Assembly (NCBI GenBank): GCA_035493895.1
Contig: DATJHM010000077.1
Location: 1-54,762, forward strand
Direction of reading: 5' to 3'
From: DATJHM01 sp035493895
Lineage (GTDB): Bacteria > Chloroflexota > Ktedonobacteria > Ktedonobacterales > Ktedonobacteraceae
Length of the DNA: 54,762 bases
Shown here in pieces: positions 15,469 through 23,734 of the stretch; within the stretch, counting starts at the first letter, position 1, and every line of letters starts with the position of its first letter. Below the pieces are notes generated by a model. It was not told where the DNA came from. It saw nothing but the letters and a program-made list of their open reading frames with translations, and ran no database searches. The translations under genes and the position numbers were made by a program.

Positions 15469-18400
15469 CTATAACGTAAAGAACCAGCGATTTCGTTTCA
15501 TCCAGTACCATACAAGTGCTATTTTAAAGGTGTAATAGGGATTTTGGCTGTCCCCTTTAAACTCTTGTAAGATCAGCCCTGTACGTAGCCTTTGGAGAGC
15601 TGCGATAATGACTTTTCCGGAGCATTGCAGATGCACTGCCAGTTGTTTCCTTGAGATGTTTGATTGATTGGTATGGCTGGTGAGTTCGACGATCGCTTCT
15701 AAAACGCATTGTTCGTCCTCGCTTTGTAGTTCTTCGCGATAAAAGAGAAAGTTCTGTGCTGAACTGGCATTCATGATATGCTCAACAATATTGTGGAGAT
15801 CTTCCTCTGTAATAAGCTGTTTATGCGGCTCTCGATTGAGCTGAGTGATGATCTGTAAGCCAAGCAGGGTCATGTAGTATGGATTGCCTCCAGTAAGCTC
15901 AATTGCTCGTATGGGAACGTTGGGATGCAGCGCGATATGCTGCTCACGGAGCGGATCGACGAGTAATCGTTCTGCACTTTTTTGATCGAGATAGTTAAGC
16001 GCAAGTGGTTGCGCGAAACTGAATGCATTGGCTAGATCTCTCTGGCTGATGAGTTTATGCGAACTGCTCGGAATAACCAGGATGAGGCTTAATTGAGAGA
16101 GTGTGCTGATAAGGCCACGCCAGTAGATGAAAAAACGGAGCTGGAGAATGCCTGCTTCGTATGCCTGTAATACACCACCAAATTCATCCAGGGCCACAAT
16201 TAAGCGGAGATGTGGCTGCTGATGAAGATAATGTGTGATCAGGTACCTGAAACGTTGTTCGGGATCACTCCCTGGTAGCTCTTGCCAGGCAGGGACAGAA
16301 AGCTGATGTTGCTCCTGAAATGCTGCGCATATCTCAGTGGCGATGTGCTCGAGGATCTCTGCTTCTGTCTGATGACCCGCTCCCTGGAGCGAGGTTAAGA
16401 CCGTGCAGCAAGAAGGCGGTGTATAGCGGTCCAGAAAGTTTTTGCAGAGTGACGACTTGCCCGAACGGCGTGGACCGTACAAGAGTATGGCTCGCCCTCG
16501 TGCTTCTTCGCATAGTTCGCGTTGCAGGATCTTGATTTCTTCCGAGCGCCCGAAAAACATTGGTCCACTTGTCGGGCGCGAGATATCAAAAAGGTTTCTC
16601 AAAATCGGTGCACGCCGTCCAAGATTGAGCAAAATATCATTTGCTGTAATTTGAACTGCTATTCCCTTCTTGCTCGGTTGCAGCTGCAACTGCTCATAAA
16701 TACTTGTGGTCGTAGTAATTGGATCAAATTCGACGGTGTTGACCGCGTCAATTTTCTTGATCTCTTCACGGATACTGAAGGCTTCATGGATATCATGGGT
16801 CTCTATCGTGAAACGAAGCTCGGCTTTTTTGAGCTTCGAGATGATTTCAGCTCGTATGGTGAGGAGCAGGCATTGGTGCCTGCGCAATCTGCGGGTGATG
16901 TCCAGAATTAAGCCCTGCCGATCCAGGGCCAGCGTGAGGAAGCCAACCTGAAATACCGGCGGATTATATTTCCAGGTGAGTGCGTGGATAAATGCTTTGT
17001 GATACTGTTTTGTGCGGGTGATTCGTGAGCAATGAATACTATGGACAATGAGGTCATTGCCTGGCCTGCGCGCGTATCCAACAATCTCCTTATGTATGGC
17101 ATAGGTTGGTTGGCATATGGCGCAAAGACGCAATGTACGATAGGGATTGGTATCTGCTACAAGTTGGACTGGTATCCAATTTGGTTCCTCTGAAATTACA
17201 GGCGTACTTTTTGTAGTAAGTGTTGCTATAATACGTTGTGCAGCCCACTCTGCACTATAGACTCCTGTTGATTTTTCTGAAATTTGCCTCAGATAATGCT
17301 TATTTGTGCCGAGTTTATGCGCTTTTACCAGTTGATGTATCTGTTCGTCTAAATCTTCTAATGGGAATATATAATGTTGTCGTTCCAGTGCTTCGCGGAT
17401 GAGGTCAAATCCTTGATATTCCAATGAAACAGTAGAAGCATATTTTGCGTCAAGAGTTACTATAATCTGTTCTGCGGCCCACTCAGCGCTATGGACTCCA
17501 GTTGATTTCTCTGAAATTTGTTTCAGATAAAATTTCTTCGTGCCGAGTTTGTGTGTTTTTACCAGTTGATGTATCTGTTCTTCCAGGTCTTCTGATGAAA
17601 ACGTATATTGTTGCTGTTCCAGCGCTTCGCGGATGAGGTCAAATCCTCGACGCTCTAAATGGATGCGCTTGAGTAGTGCTTTGAGGTGCGTGAGCGCCTT
17701 TGGCGTGATTGCATATGCTTCATCAAGCCAGTGTTCTTGTACCTGCGTTTCTTTTGCCGTTCTGATTTCAACGATGTCACCTGCATCCAGCACATGTTTC
17801 AGCTCAACCTTGCGATTGTTCACAAACGCTTCGGCTGCTTTCTCGCCAAGTTGGATATTGATTTCGTAGGCAAAATCAAGTGCCGTGGCCCCTTTGGGAA
17901 GGGCGACGAAGTTGCGATTTTCGCCGTAAACGATGATTGGCTTTTCGGGATCTCGATAAGGGGAGGTAATACGTTGGATGTCCTCCCACATTGAGGCGAA
18001 GATGTGATCACCATTGCTTTGCCAGAAATCCCTGGTGCTTTGTTTCGGCTGTATGTTTTCGTGAGAATATGTTTGCGTGTAAAGGTCGTAACATGTTGGA
18101 TAGAGACAGCCATAATGCATGACTGCTTGCATGAGTGATGTGGTAATTTGGAGCTGGCAACTATATCGTTGCTCTTGTTGCCATCTGCTCTCCTGAAAGA
18201 ATGGGTGCCGAGCATTGAGGATCAGGTTGAGGGCAATATGACTATAGCCGTTTGGCTTGGGATTGGCAATCTGATCTGAAACACGGTCCTGGATATAGCC
18301 AAGCTGGCTGAGAACGCCGAATGCGGCATAGCAGTCCTTGACGGTTGATACTGTGATATTAAAGGTGACCAGATCTGTCCCTACCAGTTGAGACTTTTGT

Positions 18401-19167
18401 GTGGTAGCTGTAGTATATGCATCTTGCTGACGGCGTTTGAGCCCTGCTATACCACACGGCACCCACTCAATGTGAATACTTTGTTCTGTTGTTTCTTCAT
18501 AAAAATTGGTGAGCAGTTGCTGGATTGCATCAAGCCTGGGAGCATCTCTGGTGAGAATCAGGGTGTGCTCTTGTTTGTCTTCGTGAAAACGCTGGGGGAA
18601 ACAGATCTGCTCGATCAGATCTTCTATCTGGCGTTTCATATGCCATATGCCAAGCCGCTTGGTGATATGCAGCAATGCCTGTCCCGCTGCCTCTATCTGT
18701 GTTGTGTCCTCTGGCTGATAAGATTGCCCCTCTCCTCTTTTTTGCGCATGTTTTCTTAAAGTTACTATATAGACGGCAAGCGCGATGAGCAATCCGCCAA
18801 GGTCTTTGTAAGGGGGATTGAGTAAGGTAGATAAATCATCATCTTCAATATGGTGCATGTAGTTGAGCGCCTCTCGTTTATGCCCCTGTATTTGCAGGAG
18901 ATCATTGATCGGCCTCTTCTGGAAAAGCTGATCCTCGTAGGAGAGGAGATAACCAGCCGCTACAATTGGCCATGGGAGACCCCATGACTGAAGAAGTTTT
19001 CCTACTTCCTGAATGTCGTAACGTATGTTTAAGACGTATGCCTGTGGTGAGCGCGGCAGACCTCTGACTTCCTGCTCAAGCTCATAGAGCAAATTGTCCC
19101 AGCCTGGAGGATGGATGGTCCAGACTGGCCTCCAGGGAGAGAGATCATTCTTTGTTTGTATCACCAT
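15469..19167 (-). CDS. RelA/SpoT-like pseudo-alarmone synthetase fused to a STAND-type ATPase
   Basis: A 1232-residue multidomain protein. In order: an HD-like domain (about 40-185), a synthetase-like domain (about 225-365, KDCYAAFGVLSQLGYIQDRV and NPKPNGYSH), TGS (about 408-470, LPKGATALDFAYEI), and a helical domain duplicated in tandem (about 505-575 and 583-650). A Cys/His zinc-finger segment follows (about 677-715, CAICQP, IVGYARRPG, VHSIHC), then ACT (about 733-810). Last is a P-loop ATPase (about 865-1130; Walker A GPRRSGKSSL near 896, Walker B LRLIVALDEFGG near 986) and a helix-turn-helix-like C-terminus. Key RSH residues are changed: AAGYLLS where hydrolases have AAG.LHD, DRVSDQI for GRFKDYI, CQLQITT for LEVQIRT. 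So alarmone turnover is unlikely, while ribosome/tRNA-sensing parts remain. It is probably an operon with the next gene. Normal RSH proteins are about 730-780 residues and lack the ATPase. Confidence 0.85.
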   Translation of the reverse strand: MVIQTKNDLSPWRPVWTIHPPGWDNLLYELEQEVRGLPRSPQAYVLNIRYDIQEVGKLLQSWGLPWPIVAAGYLLSYEDQLFQKRPINDLLQIQGHKREALNYMHHIEDDDLSTLLNPPYKDLGGLLIALAVYIVTLRKHAQKRGEGQSYQPEDTTQIEAAGQALLHITKRLGIWHMKRQIEDLIEQICFPQRFHEDKQEHTLILTRDAPRLDAIQQLLTNFYEETTEQSIHIEWVPCGIAGLKRRQQDAYTTATTQKSQLVGTDLVTFNITVSTVKDCYAAFGVLSQLGYIQDRVSDQIANPKPNGYSHIALNLILNARHPFFQESRWQQEQRYSCQLQITTSLMQAVMHYGCLYPTCYDLYTQTYSHENIQPKQSTRDFWQSNGDHIFASMWEDIQRITSPYRDPEKPIIVYGENRNFVALPKGATALDFAYEINIQLGEKAAEAFVNNRKVELKHVLDAGDIVEIRTAKETQVQEHWLDEAYAITPKALTHLKALLKRIHLERRGFDLIREALEQQQYTFSSEDLEEQIHQLVKTHKLGTKKFYLKQISEKSTGVHSAEWAAEQIIVTLDAKYASTVSLEYQGFDLIREALERQHYIFPLEDLDEQIHQLVKAHKLGTNKHYLRQISEKSTGVYSAEWAAQRIIATLTTKSTPVISEEPNWIPVQLVADTNPYRTLRLCAICQPTYAIHKEIVGYARRPGNDLIVHSIHCSRITRTKQYHKAFIHALTWKYNPPVFQVGFLTLALDRQGLILDITRRLRRHQCLLLTIRAEIISKLKKAELRFTIETHDIHEAFSIREEIKKIDAVNTVEFDPITTTTSIYEQLQLQPSKKGIAVQITANDILLNLGRRAPILRNLFDISRPTSGPMFFGRSEEIKILQRELCEEARGRAILLYGPRRSGKSSLCKNFLDRYTPPSCCTVLTSLQGAGHQTEAEILEHIATEICAAFQEQHQLSVPAWQELPGSDPEQRFRYLITHYLHQQPHLRLIVALDEFGGVLQAYEAGILQLRFFIYWRGLISTLSQLSLILVIPSSSHKLISQRDLANAFSFAQPLALNYLDQKSAERLLVDPLREQHIALHPNVPIRAIELTGGNPYYMTLLGLQIITQLNREPHKQLITEEDLHNIVEHIMNASSAQNFLFYREELQSEDEQCVLEAIVELTSHTNQSNISRKQLAVHLQCSGKVIIAALQRLRTGLILQEFKGDSQNPYYTFKIALVWYWMKRNRWFFTL

Positions 19168-19479
19168 TGCTATCTTTCTTTTGTGGCGGGTTGCCAGCTG
19201 GAGTACGAATTCTTTACAACTCTGTAACCGATGATGTAACTAATGGCTGGCTCGTGACGAAGGCTTTCTGGCGCTGTTCTCACACTGTTGATCCTGTGAC
19301 GGCGTATGAAGATCGCTCTATACAGCTTTTGTCCTAAAAAATAGCATTGTTTTCATCTATCTATGAGAGGGACCAGGCTCTATGAAACTATTTACCTTTT
19401 CCAGGTATCATAACATGAAAAAGAACTTGTTGCAATTCCTGCTCATTAGCATTGAATTTATCTCTATAATTATGCTAAT

Positions 19480-19499
19480 ATGTATATGAAGGTATACAT
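19480..19499. promoter_or_regulatory. 7-bp inverted repeat in the divergent promoter region
   Basis: ATGTATA and TATACAT flank a 6-base spacer in the AT-rich 370-base gap between the pseudo-RSH ATPase gene and the divergent sigma-like gene. It lies about 55 bases before the latter. Position and symmetry fit an operator, but no regulator is assigned. A TTGAAT near 19452 with CTAATA after 17 bases is a weak candidate promoter. Confidence 0.35.
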
Positions 19500-19555
19500 C
19501 AATACTTACGGCTCTGTAATATTCTCTTTTCCAGCACCACATGAGGTGGCATATG

Positions 19556-20200
19556 ATGCATGACAAGCCTCCAGAGTCCTTTGAATTTGGTGATGATGTA
19601 GACGCTTTTTTGTTGCAACTCGACCCGTTTATTGTTTCCCTGATCAGACGTATTGCCCGCTCTCCGACGTTCTATGAAGCAGAACGTGAGGATCTGGCTC
19701 AACGTGTGCGCATAAAGCTGGCCGCTGCTCTCCCTGGCAAGAAGATTCACCATCTTCCAGGCTATCTGAGACGCTGTGTCTCCAATGAGGTTATCAATTT
19801 TTTACGGCCGCAGAAACCTCTTTCGCCACTTTCTCTGGCAAGCGATGGGGAAATCCTGACGGGTACAGTACTGCTTTCTATTGGTGAGGGAATGGCTGAT
19901 CCGCTCAGCGTGCTGGAGCAGCGTATGGCTTTTGAGGAACTGTTAGAGCGCGTTGTTGAGGGCGTGTTGCTCCTGCCTGCTGTGCAAAAGCAGGCGATAC
20001 TCTGTCTACTTTGTGAGCGCGTTGATGATTTCACCTCACTCTTTGCTGCTTTTAAACGCAGGAATATTGATCTATCCCGGGTGTGCTGGCCCGAGGATAA
20101 ATTTGTACGCCAGCGTCTGCGTGCATCCTGTCGTCCGGCTGTCTATAGTCTGGCGCAGTATCTGGCCGTCGATATGTCGCTTTTTAAACGTCGGCGCTAG
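19556..20200 (+). CDS. Sigma-70 region 2-like protein
   Basis: A protein of about 214 residues. After a short acidic N-terminus, DPFIVSLIRRIARSP, EREDLAQRVRIKLAAAL and LPGYLRRCVSNEVINFLR follow the helical pattern of sigma-70 region 2, which binds core RNA polymerase and the -10 element. The C-terminal part (LLLPAVQKQAILCLLCE... FVRQRLRASCRPAVYSLAQYL) keeps the outline of region 4 but is divergent. The first possible ATG is at 19541; ATGs at 19553 and 19556 sit behind GAGGTG, so one of these is preferred. It is divergent from the pseudo-RSH ATPase gene and shares its upstream region, so it could regulate that operon. It could also be a nonfunctional sigma relative. Confidence 0.65.
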   Translation: MHDKPPESFEFGDDVDAFLLQLDPFIVSLIRRIARSPTFYEAEREDLAQRVRIKLAAALPGKKIHHLPGYLRRCVSNEVINFLRPQKPLSPLSLASDGEILTGTVLLSIGEGMADPLSVLEQRMAFEELLERVVEGVLLLPAVQKQAILCLLCERVDDFTSLFAAFKRRNIDLSRVCWPEDKFVRQRLRASCRPAVYSLAQYLAVDMSLFKRRR

Positions 20201-20226
20201 CGAAGCAGAAACGCTGGCTATCGCTC

Positions 20227-21807
20227 TTAGACCATTGGCATACGTTGCAAGAATTCTCGTTCTTCGCGCGGCTGCCTGCGCTCCTGAATGCGTTTCATTG
20301 CGCATCCGATGCGTTGTATACCCTCTTCGATATGTGCTTCTGTGGGGGAGGCAAAACTCAGACGTACGTATTGATGTCCTCCTCCATCCACATGAAAGGG
20401 CTCTCCTATCATGAATGCGACCTGTTCTTGCGTGGCCTCCCGCAGCAACGTGCGCGCACGCATGTCTCCAGGCAGACGACACCAGAGGCTAAAGCCTCCC
20501 TGTGGCAGGCTGATGCGGCTGCCTTCAGGCCAGTAACGGGCGATGGCATCAAGCATCAGGTCGCGTTTCTTGTGATATTGCTGGCGCAGATGCGCCAGAT
20601 GACTGTCCAGCTGATTGCGCTGTATGAGCTCTGAGATGATCCATTGGCTGATGGCATTGGTGTTGAGATCGAAAATCTGTTTATGGAGGGCGAGCCGCTC
20701 GATAACTGGCTCGGGTGCCGCCAGCCACGCTACACGGAGCCCGGGTGCCAGGATCTTCGAGTAGGTGCTGAGGTAGAGCACATGACCGTGCGTGTCCAGG
20801 GCTTTGAGCGGCTGCGGCTCTTTCTCGCCAAAATAGACTTCACCATAGGGATCATCCTCAAGGATGGGAATCTGATAGCGCCGTGCGAGCTGGAGCAGCC
20901 GCCTCTTACGCTCAGGCGCAAGATTGGCACCTGTGGGATTATGAAAAGTAGGCAGGGTGTAGATGAAGCGCGGCGTGCGTCTTGCGAGAATCGATTCGAG
21001 CAGGTCCACGCGCATCCCATCATGATCGGTTGGCACACCGATCACGCGTGCACCCAGGGCGCGAAATGCCTGGACGGCCCCAATATAGGTTGGCACTTCG
21101 ACGACGACCTCATCACCCGGATTCAAGAGAAATCGTGCAATCAGGCCAATCCCCTGTGTCGAACCGGAGAGGATCAGGATGTGCTGGGCATCAATGGCGA
21201 CTCCTCGCTTGCGCATGCGTGCGGCGATGGCGCGGCGCAGGTTCGGTATTCCTTCGACGGGACTATAGCCCAGCGCGGCTTGTTGCGCGGCTGCAAGCCC
21301 GCTACTGACGATCTGGCGTATCTGTTCTGTCGGAAGCAAATCGAGTGCTGGCGCTCCCAGCGCTAATGAGATGATCTCTTTCTGCCCATCCTGAGCTGTC
21401 ATTTCACCGAGAACACGTGCATCGGGTCCGAGCGCCGCCTGTTCTTCTTCGTCCATACCAAAGAGCCAGGAGGGCATATCCTGATCAGGCAGATCATCTT
21501 CAGCGCACTGATAGCTTCGTTTGACGATGGTCCCTCGCCCGACGTGTCCCTCGATCAGCCCTTCGCTTGTCAATTCATTGTACGCATTCATGACGGTGGT
21601 ACGATTGATGTTCAATTGTTGCGCCAGCGCCCGTTCTGTTGGCAGCCGTGCTCCTTCTGCGAGTCTGCCGGAAAGAATGGCCTCGCGCAGGCTTTCGCAG
21701 ATCTGGCGGTATAATGGCTGGCTACTGCTTCGATCAAGCTGAATAAGGGTATGGATTGTCTTGCTCAAAGCCGGTATTGGCTGGCGATTGCTGGTCCTTT
21801 GACGCAT
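20227..21807 (-). CDS. MocR-type GntR/aminotransferase transcriptional regulator
   Basis: A 526-residue fusion. The GntR winged helix (about 25-95) has PLYRQICESLREAILSGRLA, LPTERALAQQLNINRTTVM and HVGRGTIV. A fold-type I aminotransferase domain follows, with the PLP-Lys region STYSKILAPGLRVAWL, NPTGA and EDDPYGEVYF. MocR proteins use PLP or an aldimine as an effector; some control vitamin B6 genes, others transporters or amino-acid genes. No PLP synthesis gene is adjacent. The ATG at 21807 follows AGGAGAAAACT; the longer frame to 22014 adds residues unlike the family. A palindrome-like site upstream may be its operator. Confidence 0.9.
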   Translation of the reverse strand: MRQRTSNRQPIPALSKTIHTLIQLDRSSSQPLYRQICESLREAILSGRLAEGARLPTERALAQQLNINRTTVMNAYNELTSEGLIEGHVGRGTIVKRSYQCAEDDLPDQDMPSWLFGMDEEEQAALGPDARVLGEMTAQDGQKEIISLALGAPALDLLPTEQIRQIVSSGLAAAQQAALGYSPVEGIPNLRRAIAARMRKRGVAIDAQHILILSGSTQGIGLIARFLLNPGDEVVVEVPTYIGAVQAFRALGARVIGVPTDHDGMRVDLLESILARRTPRFIYTLPTFHNPTGANLAPERKRRLLQLARRYQIPILEDDPYGEVYFGEKEPQPLKALDTHGHVLYLSTYSKILAPGLRVAWLAAPEPVIERLALHKQIFDLNTNAISQWIISELIQRNQLDSHLAHLRQQYHKKRDLMLDAIARYWPEGSRISLPQGGFSLWCRLPGDMRARTLLREATQEQVAFMIGEPFHVDGGGHQYVRLSFASPTEAHIEEGIQRIGCAMKRIQERRQPREEREFLQRMPMV

Positions 21808-21833
21808 AGTTTTCTCCTGATTGGATGACACCA

Positions 21834-21855
21834 ATACATAGTGTAATGTATGTAT
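21834..21855. promoter_or_regulatory. Candidate operator upstream of the MocR gene
   Basis: ATACAT at 21834-21839 is mirrored by ATGTAT at 21846-21851, repeated as GTAT to 21855. It lies about 27 bases upstream of the MocR start. GntR-family proteins often bind such sites to control their own gene. No -10/-35 assignment is secure. Confidence 0.35.
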
Positions 21856-22036
21856 CCACACCAGGACAAGTGCCAATTTAGACTTTATGAGTGGGCCAAT
21901 TTTTGTCCAGACTAAAGATTGCACTGTGATTTTCCCAGCGAGATCGTTGAGACACTGCCATCTGCTTATTGTTTTGTTGAGGATGGAAAGACATTTTGGG
22001 ACATGGAGAGGCAACGATTAGAGGCTGGTCGATGTG

Positions 22037-22810
22037 TCAGGAAACTGGCTTTGGACGTCTGAAGACCATTAATCCTAATATTCCTAGCACTAAAAGAAGA
22101 AAGCCCAGCGTGGTACGGCCCTGTAGCGTGCTAAGATCAAACACTGTCGTGATGGATGGAGAAGTATCCACCGGGCGCGTGCTAGATTGCATTGGACGAT
22201 AGCTTTGGCCTGGTGTTGCTCGAAATTGGATGGGTGTCCCTTGAATCTGGGCAGAGGTCGCTTGTGGTTGTGTAGACAACGGTGTCCGCGCTGGTGCTGT
22301 GTGGGGACTGATGGTTTCCTGCGTTACGCTGACATCCTTCGGGAGGGCATTTGTTGGCGGCACAGCCATGCTGGCAGTGGAGGCTGTGTTGCCTTCTGAT
22401 GTATGGCTGACGAATGTGGGAAGCAGCGAAGAGAGCAGAAAGACAATGCCTACTACGGCTGCAAGTGTACTGACGACCCGTATGGTCGTGCGCAGGTAGG
22501 ATGGCCAGAATGTTTGTTGTGTTGATGATGTTGCTTTGGTGGGCAAGTGGTAAGGTTTCTTGCCAGGGGCGACGACCGGGACAGGTTCTGCAAAAACGGT
22601 ATCCAGAGGGAGCACAAAAGAGCGCGGGAGTGCTGGTTGCGGCAAGGCATGGAGGAACTCTACCGTCTGACGAAGCTCTGCCTGTTGTTGCTGACATTGC
22701 TCACAGGTCGGCAGGTGTTCCTGCGCGTATTCCTGCTCACTTTGTGATAGTTGTCCGTCCAGCAATGCTGAAAGTTGCTCGATCGTTAAGTGCTGCTCAA
22801 TTTCTGCCAC
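22037..22810 (-). CDS. Anti-sigma factor with zf-HC2 domain and two membrane segments
   Basis: A 257-residue protein. The N-terminal zinc-binding anti-sigma domain is HLTIEQLSALLDGQLSQSEQ with EHLPTCEQCQQQ (HxxxCxxC, about residues 31-38). A membrane segment lies at about 105-130 (VVSTLAAVVGIVFLLSSLL), then a Thr/Ser/Pro/Gln-rich region of about 100 residues, and a second membrane segment near the C-terminus (TLGFLLLVLGILGLMVF) ending in RRPKP. It should hold the ECF sigma factor encoded just upstream at the membrane until a signal arrives. The gap to that gene is 115 bases, same direction. The long Thr/Pro region is probably extracytoplasmic. Confidence 0.85.
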   Translation of the reverse strand: MAEIEQHLTIEQLSALLDGQLSQSEQEYAQEHLPTCEQCQQQQAELRQTVEFLHALPQPALPRSFVLPLDTVFAEPVPVVAPGKKPYHLPTKATSSTQQTFWPSYLRTTIRVVSTLAAVVGIVFLLSSLLPTFVSHTSEGNTASTASMAVPPTNALPKDVSVTQETISPHTAPARTPLSTQPQATSAQIQGTPIQFRATPGQSYRPMQSSTRPVDTSPSITTVFDLSTLQGRTTLGFLLLVLGILGLMVFRRPKPVS

Positions 22811-22925
22811 GTAGCTGCTCCGTTATACTTCCTGATACCTTTTCACTTAACCTCTGCGGAGATACATCCGCATTCCTACCTCTCGGGGCAGGAACTGCTG
22901 TCCTTCCTCGACCCATTTGCGAAAA

Positions 22926-23564
22926 CTAGTCGTCATTAGCACTATGACGATATATACGCGGTAAAAGTTCCCGATGTTGTATCAGGAAATTTCGCAACCG
23001 GGTACGCCCGCGTGAAATACGAGAGCGCACTGTGCCGAGTGGAACCTGCATAATCTCCGCTACCTCTTCATATGCGAGCCCTTCTATATCGCAAAGGATA
23101 ATCGCTGTACGCTGGTCGAGGGGGATCTGTTGCAGGCCCTGTTGAATGTATGCCTGTAGTTCCTGGGTGAGCAAATGTGCTTCAGGATTTTCCTCAGGAT
23201 CTTTCGTTGCCAGGATGCTGAGCAGGTCGGCTGAGTGTAGCTCTTCTTCATCTGTCAGGTTTTCAAGAGACTCCGTACGTTGTCGCTGCATTCGTCGCCA
23301 ATGGTCGCAGGCAAGATTTGTGCCAATACGTAGCAACCAGGCTCTAAAAGAAGAACCTCCACGATACGATTTGATGGCACGAAAGGCTGCGAAAAAGGCG
23401 TCCTGTGTGACGTCGGAGGCGACATCTTGATTGCCAACGAGGCGAAAGACGGCGCTATAAAGTATTTGTTGATACTGCAATACAAGCTGGTTGAACGCCT
23501 GAACGTCTCCACGCTGGCTTCGCGCGATCAGTAGTTCCTCATCGGCGCGCGCGACATTGCTCAT
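22926..23564 (-). CDS. ECF RNA polymerase sigma factor
   Basis: A 212-residue ECF sigma factor. Region 2 contains AFNQLVLQYQQILYSAVFRL, VTQDAFFAAFRAIKSYRGG and FRAWLLRIGTNLACDHWRR. Region 4 contains LQQIPLDQRTAIILCDIEGL, YEEVAEIMQVPLGTVRSRIS and RGRTRLRNFL. This is a complete, ordinary sigma factor. The ATG at 23564 is preceded by AGGAGAAAGGCAGTTG; the longer frame to 23708 is rejected. The zf-HC2 anti-sigma gene follows, so the two form a standard pair. The signal is unknown. A kinase gene lies 170 bases upstream in the same direction. Confidence 0.95.
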   Translation of the reverse strand: MSNVARADEELLIARSQRGDVQAFNQLVLQYQQILYSAVFRLVGNQDVASDVTQDAFFAAFRAIKSYRGGSSFRAWLLRIGTNLACDHWRRMQRQRTESLENLTDEEELHSADLLSILATKDPEENPEAHLLTQELQAYIQQGLQQIPLDQRTAIILCDIEGLAYEEVAEIMQVPLGTVRSRISRGRTRLRNFLIQHRELLPRIYRHSANDD

Positions 23565-23734
23565 CAACTGCCTTTCTCCTTGTGTGGTTTGCGCAAGTAT
23601 ACCATGAACATGGGCGATATTCCAATATTGCCGGTCATATAGGACTGGCAATGGGTGAGATGGACCTCGCTCTATACTACGTTCTCTCAAGGCAGAAATT
23701 TGCAGCAAAAAATGGTCATAGCCTGAAGGTCATA

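Noticed and set aside
13845..20200. Classical toxin-antitoxin or CapRel-type defence locus
   Set aside because: CapRel-type toxins are small single synthetase domains with intact catalytic residues; here the synthetase signature is eroded and the chain has the full long-RSH C-terminus, so the analogy does not hold directly.
20644..21366. 240-residue frame opposite the MocR gene
   Set aside because: Shadow of the real regulator gene; no ribosome-binding site and no family features.
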